Assembly: GCA_019649035.1 (NCBI GenBank)
Contig: BMAT01006261.1
Coordinates: 105,161-126,823 of the forward strand
Length of the DNA: 21,663 nt
Origin: Elysia marginata
Lineage: Eukaryota > Mollusca > Gastropoda > Plakobranchidae
Reading direction: 5' to 3'
Shown here: positions 1 to 21,663 of the stretch, one piece after another
Position numbering within the stretch: the first letter of the stretch is position 1
How the letters are laid out: each line of letters opens with the position of its first letter
The notes under the pieces: generated by a model
What the model saw: only the letters and a program-made list of their open reading frames with translations
Databases searched by the model: none
What the model was told of the DNA's origin: nothing
Position numbers and translations under genes: made by a program

Positions 1-1304
1 CACCTCCTGATGAGATCTATCGTTAGCTAGATTCCCACAGAAACTTTTAGGAAATTCTTATTTTTGTATCACGTAAATAGAACTGTTTTGATCTAGACCA
101 GTTTTCTATCAATCTATATTAGCAGGTTTTTTGTTGTTTTTTCTTTAATCCCATTCTCTGTCGCCATCTAGCTCCCTGTATAACAATCTATCCCCTGGAT
201 CTTCATCTACTTGTCTCACCCTATAGATTAGTGTTAGCTTGAGCCCGTTTTAACTTTTGTGAGATTCCTATGTAAAACTCTTTTGTGGCGTTAACTGTGA
301 AAATTAAGAAAAAAAACGATTAAGGTGTTGATGTAGATCTACGCCAAGAAGTTTCACAGCTCAGCAAAGTGTCTAGACGTAATCCCTGGCAGGGAATCCG
401 AATCTAGGACCTTGGTCTGGAATCGAGACTAGGGGGTGACGCACGGGTCAGCATGTACGGATCACGGGGTCATTGGGGTCGCTTGGCAGTCTATCGGACG
501 TGGTCTGAACAGAGAGAGAGAGGGAGAGAGAGCTAGGGAATAATGGATATCACATAATACAAGTTTTAAGCAAACACTTTAAAGTCAGTATTATTTTGTC
601 ACGCAAGGTGTGTTGTTTTTCCTGTCTTGTGTTGGGTAAAGCTGTTGAGTTCGTTTAGATGTTACCAAGGACTCTACACGACACCAGCCTGGCCTATATA
701 CCGGTCAAGTCAGAGTTCAAATCCAGGATTACCAGCAGTTCTGATCCAAAAGTCGGGTGTCTGCCAATAGACCACCTTCAAATAATACAACAAGATAAGT
801 GTCTTGTTGGATGGTTCACAACAATGGGTGACTCAGTGGAGAACGCAATCTGTCTGCTCAGGTGTCCCAACTTGCATGGGATCTAATTAGACTGCATGGT
901 GACTCATGTAGACTTTACTATACACCGGGTAGCCCAGGCTATACTTGAATATAATATCAGACTTAATGAGCTTCTTAATTAATATAGTCATTTTTTTTCT
1001 TGCAAAGTGAGTCATAATGCTGTTACTGACAATGAATATTGTTGCTAACAGTAGACAAAGATGGTTATGATATTGTGGTCCTAAAAGTGAAACGTGTTTT
1101 TAAACTAAAAGAATTTAAAATTGTTGGGGCCGAGTGCGAGACGGTCTATATACTTACTATCAGGCCAATTACCCAACACTGAACACTGCCATCTCTCCCT
1201 CCCCCCTTTTGTTTAACACTAGCGTGTAAAGTGCTACCAAAATCCTTTTGAGATTGCGTTTGTTCTAACCATATTATACGAAAAAAAACTTTAAGAGGTG
1301 GTTC

Positions 1305-1320
1305 AACTTGTGCACAAGTT
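1305..1320. repeat. 16-bp perfect palindrome AACTTGTGCACAAGTT
   Basis: The halves AACTTGTG and CACAAGTT are exact reverse complements with no spacer. No associated gene or element is visible. Confidence 0.9.
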
Positions 1321-2079
1321 TTTTTTACTACGAACGTCTCGACCTAGTTTTAAAGAGAGGCTTGCTACCTTTATTGATGTTTTGTTTTCCTATGGATATG
1401 ATGTTAAGTTCATAATTATGTTCGTAAGGCGATGTTGTTGGGTTTTTTTTTAATTTATAAAACAGACGACTGAGAAAAGGAAGGTCTTAAGTCAAAAAAA
1501 TTAATGCATCTCTGTTTTAAGATCACAGAGGCTAGGGGGTTATGCAAGACTGGGTTTAGGAACGACTTAACACCATAGGATTTTGGTTATTATCTTTTGT
1601 TTTTCTTGTGAAGACTCATACAAGGTACACGATACCGTAGTAGGACACTGTGATGTGAGACTTGTTTATGTTTATAGGTTTGGAGATGCGTGGTGTCAAC
1701 CTTTTATATTACCAGGGACTCAGAATATTATACAGTTTTAACTAAAGAAAAAGCAGGGAGGACAGCTAGTAAGAGTCTGTTGAATTTGGGTGTGATCGAG
1801 AGATTGAGTCAGAAGTTTGGGATTTGGGATCGACAAGAGTAGCAGCTGTTTGAAGTTTGAAGTTTGGGTGATTGTGATAGACTTAATCGAGACACTTTGT
1901 AGGGATATTGTGTTAGGCTGTGTGTTGTTGTTTCTCTGTTGCCCGATTCTATTGCATTGTCTTGGGGAATGTAGTAGTAGCACACGAGTGAGAGAGTGAC
2001 AGAGAAAGAAAGCGAGGAGATCGGGAGGAATTGGGTAGAGGGAGGTTGAAAGAAGCGAGAGGTACATACAAACAATTAT

Positions 2080-2093
2080 GGATAGAGAAAGAG

Positions 2094-2134
<41 letters not shown>

Positions 2135-2160
2135 ATATAGAGAGAAAGAGAGGTAGAAGA
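2080..2160. repeat. GA-rich microsatellite
   Basis: There is a pure (GA)n run at about 2098-2129, a short (AT)n, then more GAGAAAG. Long minus-strand Leu/Ser frames over it are artefacts of the CT repeat. Confidence 0.95.
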
Positions 2161-2590
2161 CAAATAGACAGATAGAACAGTGCATGAACCTGAACATTCA
2201 AGTGAATATCTAACTGCGTGTTGTTGTTTTTATTCTCTACATGAAACGTGCTGCTGAAGTTAAATGAGCCTTGATTTCCGTAGACAGCGGCAGCCTTGTA
2301 AATGCATTTAATGTTGCTTGAAATTGTATTGGAATTCCATTCTGTTTAATTGGTTCAGTGAAGAACATGTATTTGAAATTAACAAAGGATGAGGCAGCGA
2401 CAAAAGGTCGTAAACCTGTCGTTTGTGAATGTGTACGAAGTGTTTTTAGAAATAAAACAGAAAATTTACAGAGCTGCCTTAGTGATTTAATATTATGCAT
2501 TTCTTGAATTACATCATTCATAATGCTTTTTAAAATGAAATTTTGAATGAATTTACCAAAAAAAAAAAAAAAATAGAAAGTCCCACACCC

Positions 2591-2651
2591 AAAATGTGTC
2601 GGTTGTGATGCAGAACAAAACTTTTGTCTACCGTCACAGCCGACATATTTT
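2591..2651. other. 61-nt near-perfect hairpin (pre-miRNA-like or foldback repeat)
   Basis: Arms 2591-2620 and 2622-2651 are 30 nt each and pair over 24 Watson-Crick positions plus G:U at offsets 6, 13, 19 and 23. Non-pairs cluster near the loop (C:C, A:A and A:C at offsets 21, 22 and 24). The result is a 20-bp continuous lower stem with an apical loop or imperfect cap. I do not recognise a known miRNA in either arm. Strand and expression are unknown. Confidence 0.45.
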
Positions 2652-2915
2652 GAGTTAAATTTTTTTCTTCATATCTTTTTATCCACAAAGTCTTTTTAAA
2701 TAAAACTTTAAACGAATTAAAATGGAGTTCGAATTGTGTACGAGGTAAAGGTCATTTCATAGCAGTCCGATTTTCTTGCTATTTAATAAAAAATACCTTT
2801 TCCACAATCACAAACAACATAATCAAGAACTTTCGTCGCAGTCTTATATATATGTCAAAATCTTCTATTTTTGTTTCGTGTTTCTAATGTTTTCTTTTCT
2901 TTCCTCTTATTCCAG

Positions 2916-2962
2916 GTATCGATGATGTGGATTTTCAGACCTTAGGCATCCAGCGAAGCTGA
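2916..2962 (+). CDS. Possible last coding exon of an unidentified upstream gene
   Basis: A strong pyrimidine tract and TTATTCCAG end at 2915. Reading in phase 1 (two carried bases) gives IDDVDFQTLGIQRS and a TGA at 2960-2962. An AATAAA follows at 3096-3101, just before the CCAAT cluster. This would suit the 3' end of a plus-strand gene lying close upstream of FAM102. I recognise no family. The alternative is a spliced 5' UTR of FAM102, or a chance acceptor. Confidence 0.3.
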
Positions 2963-3095
2963 GTCTGAATACAAAACATAGAGATCCCCCTGCGTGTGAG
3001 AAATGTTGGCCAAGATCCACGGGGATCACCAGTTCTTGATTTTACTCTGATATTAGTTACAAGTTTCTGTGTGTTCTTCAAAGGAGACTTTTAAA

Positions 3096-3101
3096 AATAA
3101 A
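3096..3101 (+). terminator. AATAAA poly(A) signal candidate of the upstream transcript
   Basis: The hexamer lies about 135 nt after the possible stop at 2962 and just ahead of the promoter cluster. It is inside an A-rich run, so a chance match is quite possible. Confidence 0.25.
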
Positions 3102-3118
3102 AAAAAATTAATGTGAAC

Positions 3119-3321
3119 GACCAATCAACACCAAGCATATCAAGCATTGCTTTAACGGTCAGCCAATCAGAGCGTTTTCCCCGCTTTTGTGGACCAATCG
3201 CCGCGAGTCTTTCATTTTCCCCACGGATCAATCGGCGCAGCCGTCTCTGGAGTTGACCAATCAGGACGCGGCAGCGGCGGGCGAACATGCCAGGCAGTGT
3301 TCCACCCCGCAGCACGCAACG
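3119..3321 (+). promoter_or_regulatory. CpG-rich TATA-less promoter with repeated CCAAT boxes
   Basis: CCAAT occurs on the plus strand at 3121, 3163, 3194 and 3257, with a degenerate TCAAT at 3228. The intervals are 42, 31, 34 and 29 bp. Flanks such as AGCCAATCAG and GACCAATCAGG fit the NF-Y consensus. From about 3170 the sequence becomes GC- and CpG-rich, unlike its surroundings, and no TATA box is evident. The location just upstream of coding exon 1 supports its being the FAM102 promoter. Confidence 0.65.

Positions 3322-3325
<4 letters not shown>
3287..3325 (+). promoter_or_regulatory. Upstream ORF whose stop overlaps the FAM102 start (ATGA)
   Basis: ATG at 3287 (A at -3) opens a 12-codon reading frame, MPGSVPPRSTQR. 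Its TGA at 3323-3325 overlaps the main ATG at 3322-3324. If transcription starts upstream of 3287, ribosomes would have to leaky-scan or reinitiate to make the FAM102 protein. The arrangement is seen directly; the regulatory effect is inferred. Confidence 0.6.
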
Positions 3326-14620
<11,295 letters not shown>

Positions 14621-15403
14621 GACTTGATCGCAGCACCAGGCCCTTCCAGCTCAGAGGGCTTAACCAGCATGGTGGATTCAAGAAGACAAGAAAATGTGGC
14701 CCTTAAAAACACTAGAAGCCTCCCATTTGCTTTGTGGAGGACTCTATTAGTTAATTATTACTTACAAATTTTCTTGATACAAAACTTGGACTTGAAGCTG
14801 AGTCAAACCTGCGGAGGCTAACCATGACTGAAGATTTCTTACCAAGTGACTTATGGCAATTTTAATTCTTGATGCGTCATAACATCGGTGTCAACAGAAA
14901 GGCACTTCACCTCTGAGCAGACATTTTATTGGACCAAAAACATGAGGGAGACTTGAGAATGCTACAAGATTTGTTTGTGTTTAGTGTTAGCAAAGACTTC
15001 CCTCATAGCCCTCATACCTGTGATGTGTACGCAGAACAAATAAGAAAAAAATTCCTCTGTAGAATTGAAGTGAAGATAAATGGGCAGCGAACAAATTAAT
15101 AGTCATTTTAAAGTTTTTTTAAATGGGCGCCCCCAAAGTAGGGCTGATGTGGCTCATTTTATTGTAAATCAAGCGTTGTTGTTTTTTTTTTACGAGAAAT
15201 TTTTTAATTGGCTTGTCGTCTTTACTTGACTTCAGTTTAAGATTGGGATTGAGAGCAAATTGTTCTGTTACCGCTGTTTTTTATAAATGATGTCACACTG
15301 TATAGCGAGCTGTATTATTTCATTTCCTTTTTATCTTCTGTAAATCTTTATCATGAACAAACTACCCTTATTTTCCCTTTCCCTATCCCCTATCAATCCC
15401 TGG

Positions 15404-15543
15404 TACTTACTGGATACAGGCAGTGGTGCAGTAGGTACCGGTAAAGCGATTGCCTACTCTGTCAAAGGTCCTGTACTTACTGGATACAGGCAGTAGTGCA
15501 GTAGGTACCGGTAGAGCGATTGCCTACTCTGTCAAAGATCCTG
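15404..15543 (+). repeat. 70-bp tandem duplication
   Basis: 15404-15473 and 15474-15543 are 67 of 70 identical. All three differences are G/A changes. The unit contains a tRNA A-box-like GTGCAGTAGG segment. Confidence 0.95.
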
Positions 15544-15680
15544 TGTTTCATCCCCAGTCCAGACCAAGCCCCTCTTCACTCAGGATGATGGAATAAAGTG
15601 CTAGGGGTTTGGCTGTCTCTGTCATCACCCAGTCTAAAACTTTTTTAGCTATATCTTGGGTTTGGGAAAACTTAATTGTG
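15474..15680 (+). mobile_element. Possible tRNA-derived SINE fragment
   Basis: The second 70-bp unit carries an A-box-like sequence (AGTGCAGTAGG) and is followed by GTGTTTCATCCCCAG, resembling a degenerate B box. The body then reads into CAGACCAAGCCCCTCTTCACTC. The limits are approximate, and it differs from the repeat at 8170. Confidence 0.4.
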
Positions 15681-18234
15681 CTGTAAAAAGGAATTATGCT
15701 AACAGGTCTACCTAAGAAAGCTTGAAAACAAATTCACATTATGTCAAAGTTATCTTAAGTTAGAAAGAAAGAAACAGCCTCTATGACAACAAGCATTATC
15801 CCCAATCTATGTGACATGGCAAAAGTACTTACTAAAATTGTGGAATTCATTGAAGAATCATCATTCATACTATTTAGTAATGTCATCTTAAAAATGCCCT
15901 AGTGAATACAAAGATAATGGGGATTTAATTTCTTATTTTCCACCTTTGAACTTGAAGCAATGGATTTGCATACAGCATTTTTAAGAACTTTTGTTTCTTG
16001 TTCATGCTTTTGTAAATTGTTTTTCTTTGTTTAGTTTTATTTCATAAAATGACTTTTAGAATTGGCGGATTTTTCAATGAACTGTCAAAAATGTTTTTTG
16101 CAACCCCTAGTTCTATCTTGTTCTGTATTTAATTTTCTAATTTTGGGATGAGGAGCCATTTAAAGTTTAAGTATAAACATTAAAACACAATCATGTCAAA
16201 TGGGGGTAAATGGTTACAGTTAGGGCTATTGGGTTTTAACTTTTTAAAATACCCTACCAAAGTGAAGATTGGTTTCCCCTCTGGTGGTACAAAATGGTTA
16301 TAGATATGCCAAAATGTTAGAACAAGATAACACTTAGGTCACGCTTTTTTTGGATATTTTATGGGCAAATTTTTAATGTAAATATTAAGTTATCAAAATA
16401 TTGGAAGCCTTTTAGCTTTGCAGTTATTTGCCTACGGTTGTGAGAGTTTTTATATATGTAGAAAATTTTCGTGTACTTCGCAAAAATAAACTTTAAACAC
16501 TTTTACTTAGCCAAGTGTTTGAAATATGTGCTTTGCAGAAGTTTGTTTTCTATCATTTAAAAAATATCAAAACAAATATTTTATTGCATTAGTATTATAT
16601 TTGAAAGATTTTAAAGGTGTTTAAATTAGCAGTGGAGAGAAGTGGGTTTTAAGTGGAAATGCCTGAAATTTCTGCCTCTTAGTATGATTCGCAAATCTGA
16701 ATTATCTTAGCTTCGGCACCCACCGCCTTGTCACTTAGAGAAACATAGCTTAAGCCATGTCACCACTACGCTCTATTTTGAAGAAGAAACTCTTTAGTAA
16801 CTGTTCTTTATCTGTCCTGTAGCCTGAGGTTATTTTAAAGCTAGTCTTTCTTTCTTTTGAAGGAAAGAAAAACTTGCTTGTGTTTTCTTAAGCCTTTTCT
16901 TCAGAATTGTATATTTTGCTCAAATTACTGCATTGCCCTTTGATTAAAAAAAAATGTGTTGGATACAATCAAGATATATATTTTAATCATTTATAAAATA
17001 CAGACTGAATAAGAAACAAAAAATGGCAAACTGTATGAACGTTAACTAATTAGTTTTTCTTAAAGGCATGGCGATGTTAGTTCCAATTGCTGGGTTGTCT
17101 GTGTTTTGAAGTTTAGCCCACCATCGGCATTAAATTTTACACCTTGTACACCACAGTTTACACGTTATTTGCCCTTGTTTGTTTCTGCCACTGGTGTGAT
17201 ATGAACAATACTTTTTAGCATAATATTTGTGTGTGAGAGAAAGAGAGAGAAAAAGAGAAATGAGTTGAGAATTTTATGTATTGCGATAAGAGCGAAACAA
17301 TTTTCAATTTTTTAAAGATTCTATAGTTTGTTACAGCCAAGAAAAGTAGCAATGAATTCTATTGGTTTCATACTTATAAACAAAAATTCTATGGACCGCG
17401 TCATAAAACAACTTGATCTAATGAAACCAAAAATTAGCATCTGGAACTAATGGAAAGTTATTCTGACTCTTTGTTGTGACATTTCCAATTCAACAGTTTG
17501 AATTTTTTCAAAACTTCACATTTCATGAAGGAAACAAAGATTGCTGTAGGCTGCATGATTTTTTTTATCCCAATACTTTTTTGTATACATTACAGTCGGG
17601 ACCATGATTGCATTGCATAAACAATGATGTGCTTGATTGTCTTATGATTTTAATAAATTGGACGAAATCAAAACCTGTGAACCAAGTCAAGTTTTTGCCT
17701 TAATGTTACACCATACAACACCATTTGCGAACACCAGTTTTTACATTAAACCCTGTAAGCACCAATTTTTTTACTTTATGAAACTATATGATGAACCATC
17801 TTATTATGACAGCAGTAACTTTACCTCAGTTTGGCTTGATTTGCGTTTTTAATGTAATGTTTATGATTGTAGAAAATTGACAGTTTTAACCATCTCCATG
17901 TTGCTGATACACATTGAGAGTTATAACCCTTGAAAGAAAAAATTTTACTCTAAAATGAAAGCATAGTGAATACTAGGAATGGCAAAACACATTCTGGTTT
18001 TAAATTTTTCTGTGTGAGAAAAAAAAATTGTTAAGGCCTTTTTCATCCTAGTCTTCTGGACAGGGCCATTTAAATATTTTTTGTATAAATTGGCATCTGA
18101 ATAGGAAATTTTTTAGGCTGCCTGTCATGTTTTCTGTTTACTTTACAGTATTGATGTAATTTGTAAACCTTAACAATATTCATTTGGTCACAAAAATTAT
18201 TTAGTGATTGTGTATACGTTTTATTTTTGATGTT

Positions 18235-18305
18235 TGTTTTACTGGATTTTTTTGTTTTTGTTTTTTTTGTTTGTTTTTTTTTTTGTTTTTTTTTTGGGGG
18301 GGGGT
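18235..18305. repeat. T-rich tract with scattered G ending in a G run
   Basis: TTTTTGTTTTTG-type sequence followed by nine G residues. Low complexity, with no coding content. Confidence 0.9.
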
Positions 18306-20178
18306 GTGCATATACTTGCGGGGAACAAAAGGAACAAACCACCAATTTATCACCATCAAGAATGGGCTTGAACTCTTTGTAACATGCGCAATGTGTAATA
18401 ATTTTAAATTCTTTTAGTTGTCTCTTCAGTCTTTGAAGCCTTTATGCATGAAGATAAATAATTTGCAATTTCTCTCCTTGATCAGTTGATGTGTCCAATT
18501 TCAGAGACATACAGTGGATATTGTAATCTTTTGGGAATAGACTAAAATTGTGAGTTTAGATGGTTCAAATTATATTGAACTTGTTTTCTTTATTACCAGT
18601 AATAGCTAGTGCTAGTGGTATAAACACCTCCTTTCTCATCTGACCCACTCTAACAAGCCAAGTGGGTTTCAGGCAGTATTTTTGCTCAGTAAGCCTCATA
18701 TACTTGGAGCTGCCAGCAAAGAGAAGGAAATCGTCCATAGATCTCAATATAAAGATTGATTCAAAAGAATTGGACTTTATTAACGTGGAAGCCATGGAGG
18801 GCAAAGAAACTTCACACTCCAATAATTTCAGAACTCACATTATCAGACTTTGGTTTTGTATAATAAGCAGTGTCAAAATTCAGCAAAACGAGTTATTCAA
18901 AATTTTATGTGACTTCAATGTATGAAACGTGTCATTCTTCCCATTTAGGCTGTTTTATCTTTGTGTATAATTGTGGAGAAATAAAGCTGATGGAAGAATA
19001 TGAACTATCATGAGGAAAAATTAAGTGCAGAATGACTGGGGTTTTTTTTTTTACCGTCAAACCAGCTTAAAACGTCTTACATTTTTTTCTACTGTGGCCA
19101 TGACCTCATGTTTCAAGATGTGGGATGGTATCCGTTTATATTCTGTGTTACTGTATGAGCCATTGCAGTCGACTACTTACACATGACCATATTTATTGTT
19201 CTCTTCTTTGCTATGAGTAGCTGCTGGACTTAAAATGTGGATTTGTTTTAATTCTATTTTAGAGTTAACAAGTCATGAGATTTAGCTTGGAAATCAAATA
19301 TTGAGCTTTATTGTGCAGGGATAGCTTCACTGCGTCTTACAGAGAAAGCAGCTTGAATTATATATATGTGTAATGCTGATAATATTAATTGAAAACAAGG
19401 TCTTAACTGTCAGCATCCTAGTTGAGTGAAAATATGTGTGTTTCTGCTGACCCTAAAAGGGTTGTAAATCATTAGTCAGAGAACCAAGGGAAAGCAAAAT
19501 AAATGCAGGAGATGTGGCCGAAAACTCGTATTTTAATTATTGGTTACTTTTTGGACTTAGAAAAAATTGTTTTTTTTAATTACTCCTTCAGTTCATGGAA
19601 TTTTGTAGAACACCAATGTTGCAAGTTTTTCTCTTAAGCCCCATCATTTGTATTTTTATGAATCAGTGCTTACAATAACCTCCCCCCCCCCCATCCCTTT
19701 CCCAACCTTTGTTGTATTACTTTGAGCACTTTGTTGTAAAAAATTACTGTATTACGTCTCAAATTCTAGTCCTTTTTTTTAAACTCTCATATATCACTCT
19801 CATTCTGATGTCTTTTGTCTGTCTCTGACCCTCCTGTTTAAACTTTCTAATTTAATTCTAATGACACTGATATTTGTCCTCTGTATGGTTATGTTTTTAT
19901 CAGATATGATGAGAAAAGTATCTTTTTGATGTATGACGACCTCTTCTGGTGTGATTGCTTTCTGATAAAGCACCAGCCAACTTGTTTGGATGTGTATGAT
20001 TCGTTTCTTATCATTTGCAGCCATTGTATATTTGCCCTTTTTTATACCGAGAACAAATTAGGAACAATAGATGTATAGTCGTTTTTCTTAAACAGATGGG
20101 GGAGGTGGGGAGAGACAGAGAGTGAGAGAAAGAGAGGCAGTGAGGAATGAGAGGGTTTTACTGTGTAATGAAATTGTC

Positions 20179-20184
20179 AATAAA
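20179..20184 (+). terminator. Best poly(A) signal candidate for FAM102
   Basis: AATAAA in TGTCAATAAACAATGC, followed 30-70 nt downstream by a TTTTTTCTTGTTGGTTTTC-type T/GT-rich tract, the usual layout of a cleavage site. Other hexamers (16485, 18980, 21099) have weaker context. It applies only if the transcript reaches this far. Confidence 0.3.
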
Positions 20185-21446
20185 CAATGCATCTATAGAA
20201 TGAATTTGAATTTTTTCTTGTTGGTTTTCTTTCTCTTTTTCTTTTTCCTTATCTCTTCTAGAGGTATTTTATAGTCGCCGTGCAGAAAAAAATGTCAAGG
20301 TTCCACACTGGTGTTACTTTTATAATGTTGTATGTAAAGGGGAAGGCAATATGGCATGAGACAAAACTTGTAAGAGTTTATAACGATTTTACAAAATTTT
20401 CAGTTGTCATCAGTGAACTAGAATTTAGGGTTTACAAAAAATGAGATGATTAGTGTGCATTTTTTTTTTACCATTAGAGCAGATTTTTCTAAAGTTTTTC
20501 AAGGCTGAGTAAACACTTTTTGTTACCTGATGAATATTTTTGCCAAGCTTCTCAGAGGCAAACCTATTGGTACCACTAATATACTGGGTTTTTTTTTCCG
20601 CCAGTGTCATTTGTAACATGAACATTTAATTGGCTGGGAGACAGTCCAGGTCTATTCTACTTAATCACTATTTTTTTTCTTGCCTTCATTTTAAATAAAT
20701 GCTGTGTGCAATATTACAACATCAGACACTGAAAAGTCATTGATATTACATACTGGCGTAACTGACATTTTGGGGGAAATGGACCTTTCAGCATCATGCA
20801 AACACACATATTGTAATATAAGTCCTCTCAAATCAGATAGTCGATCTGAATCTTAGTTTCTGAGTCATATCATATTCACCAACTAGTATATCTCCAATTT
20901 TAAAAATTGGCAACATCACGTATTAACGTAAGTAATGATAGGCTACTATGTGGTGATCTTTTGTAAGGATTTATACAGAAAAGGTAAGTCACGAAGTAGT
21001 GTAAGTACAATATTCCTTGTATATTGTATATATATTGAGAGTTTTGAAAGGTTGTGAGATTTCCAACTGTAAAAGAATCTGCTCAGCGTCCCACAAAAAA
21101 TAAACTATCTACTGCTGACATCTGGTGATGCAACTACTGACATAGACTATGACTCAGATTAATTTGTTTCAATTATTGAACTTTGACCAGAATAATGACT
21201 GCTTTATTTGCTTAATTTAAATTAATAATTGCCAAGTCGCCCACAACACCTATTTTATATATTCTGTGCTACTGATTGTAAAAGTTTATGAACACAGTAC
21301 CCTTTCAAGTAATTATTGTTGTGAGTGTTGCAGACAATTTTTTCAATTTGTTAAACCTAATTCATTCCAAGTACCAAGGATAAAATCAAAATATTAACAC
21401 CAGTTTCTATGACATTTAAATATTGGCAATTAAATCGTAGTAATAG

Positions 21447-21451
<5 letters not shown>

Positions 21452-21481
<30 letters not shown>
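21452..21481. repeat. AT microsatellite
   Basis: A pure (AT)15 run near the right edge of the window. Confidence 0.95.
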
Positions 21482-21483
<2 letters not shown>

Positions 21484-21663
21484 CAAAATAGCACGCGATT
21501 TATGTTGGTCACAATTAACTAGCGCACCTGTAAAATTTTGGCGTAAGTACTAGAGAGCTGAGTTGGTTTTTATGTACGGACGTATCTGATAAAAATACTA
21601 TTTTGTCAGCAACAGCCGTTTTTCCAGCAAAGTCTGCCTTTTACCTTTACCTTTACCGCTGTT

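Larger units (their letters stand above)
1..2915. other. Upstream noncoding or intronic AT-rich stretch
   Basis: I see no convincing exon on either strand here. Open frames such as 659-886 (75 codons) show no recognisable domain. The contents are a GC-richer patch at 340-530 that may be an old tRNA-type repeat, a 16-bp palindrome at 1305-1320, a GA microsatellite at 2080-2160 and a 61-nt hairpin at 2591-2651. If 2916-2962 is a real exon, this stretch would be an intron of that gene. Confidence 0.5.
14621..21663 (+). other. Long AT-rich tract: FAM102 3' UTR, or intron plus downstream flank
   Basis: About 7 kb without a supported coding exon. If TAA at 14618 is the stop, the first part is a long 3' UTR. 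If the donor at 14617 is used, the first part is an intron. The contents are a tandemly duplicated SINE-like repeat at 15404-15680, homopolymer tracts (T/G at 18240-18305, C at 19682), AATAAA hexamers at 16485, 18980, 20179 and 21099, and an AT microsatellite near the end. Confidence 0.6.

Noticed and set aside
659..886. 75-codon plus-strand open frame, with AGTTCAAATCC resembling a Pol III B box
   Set aside because: No domain or homologue recognised and no splice support. The A-box candidate is too close to the B-box-like string for a tRNA or clear SINE.
1738..2197. Minus-strand Leu/Ser-rich open frames, up to 141 codons
   Set aside because: They are translations of the GA/CT microsatellite and its flanks; the repetitive Leu-Ser composition is an artefact.
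14624..14821. Open frame after exon 9 (65 codons)
   Set aside because: Joining it to exon 9 would need an intron of about 34 nt, too short for normal splicing, and the peptide does not resemble the family C-terminus.
16711..16738. Candidate last exon FGTHRLVT then TAG after ATTATCTTAG
   Set aside because: Phase fits the donor at 14617, but the pyrimidine tract is poor and the peptide does not match the conserved SSGVYxxVV end.
18565..18822. Minus-strand frame containing MDDFLLFAG, reminiscent of a reverse transcriptase active-site motif
   Set aside because: No neighbouring RT motifs are present in any frame, and the frame is short and AT-biased. The resemblance is probably chance.

Overview
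This AT-rich window is animal nuclear DNA. It has spliced genes with GT-AG introns, long noncoding stretches, microsatellites, minisatellites, tRNA-derived SINE-like repeats and small inverted-repeat elements. There is no bacterial-style gene packing. An invertebrate is likely. A SINE body ending in a TAAATGGGTACCTGG-like motif recalls repeats of molluscs and other marine invertebrates, so a mollusc is my best guess, at low confidence.

One gene accounts for almost all the coding sequence: a plus-strand homologue of FAM102A/FAM102B (EEIG1; C. elegans SYM-3), an adaptor-like protein with an N-terminal C2 (NT-C2) domain. I read nine coding exons with consistent phases: 3322-3363, 4433-4539, 5981-6101, 6588-6778, 7344-7510, 9264-9438, 12665-12704, 13706-13820 and 14568-14620. 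They give 336 codons plus a TAA. Exons 1-4 encode the NT-C2 domain. Exons 5-7 encode a Ser-rich linker with the conserved GHSRxxSYASQ motif. Exons 8-9 encode the conserved C-terminal segment. The TAA lies inside a good splice donor (AG|GTAAGA), so the true C-terminus may be in a further exon that I could not find.

Layout: 1-2915 is noncoding or intronic, with a GA microsatellite and a 61-nt hairpin. 2916-2962 could be the last coding exon of an unidentified upstream plus-strand gene. 3100-3321 is a CpG-rich, TATA-less promoter with four CCAAT boxes and a fifth degenerate one, plus a 12-codon uORF whose stop overlaps the main start codon. 3322-14620 is the FAM102 gene. Its introns carry a 29-bp minisatellite, a foldback element with a 12-bp direct flank repeat, a tRNA-derived SINE, and two diverged copies of one roughly 235-bp inverted-repeat element in opposite orientation. 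14621-21663 is a long AT-rich tract, either 3' UTR or intron plus flank, with a 70-bp tandem duplication in a SINE-like repeat and several poly(A) signals.

I found no clear new multi-gene system. The most notable observations are the helically spaced CCAAT promoter with its ATGA-overlapping uORF, the 61-nt hairpin, the two small inverted-repeat families, and the unresolved C-terminus.
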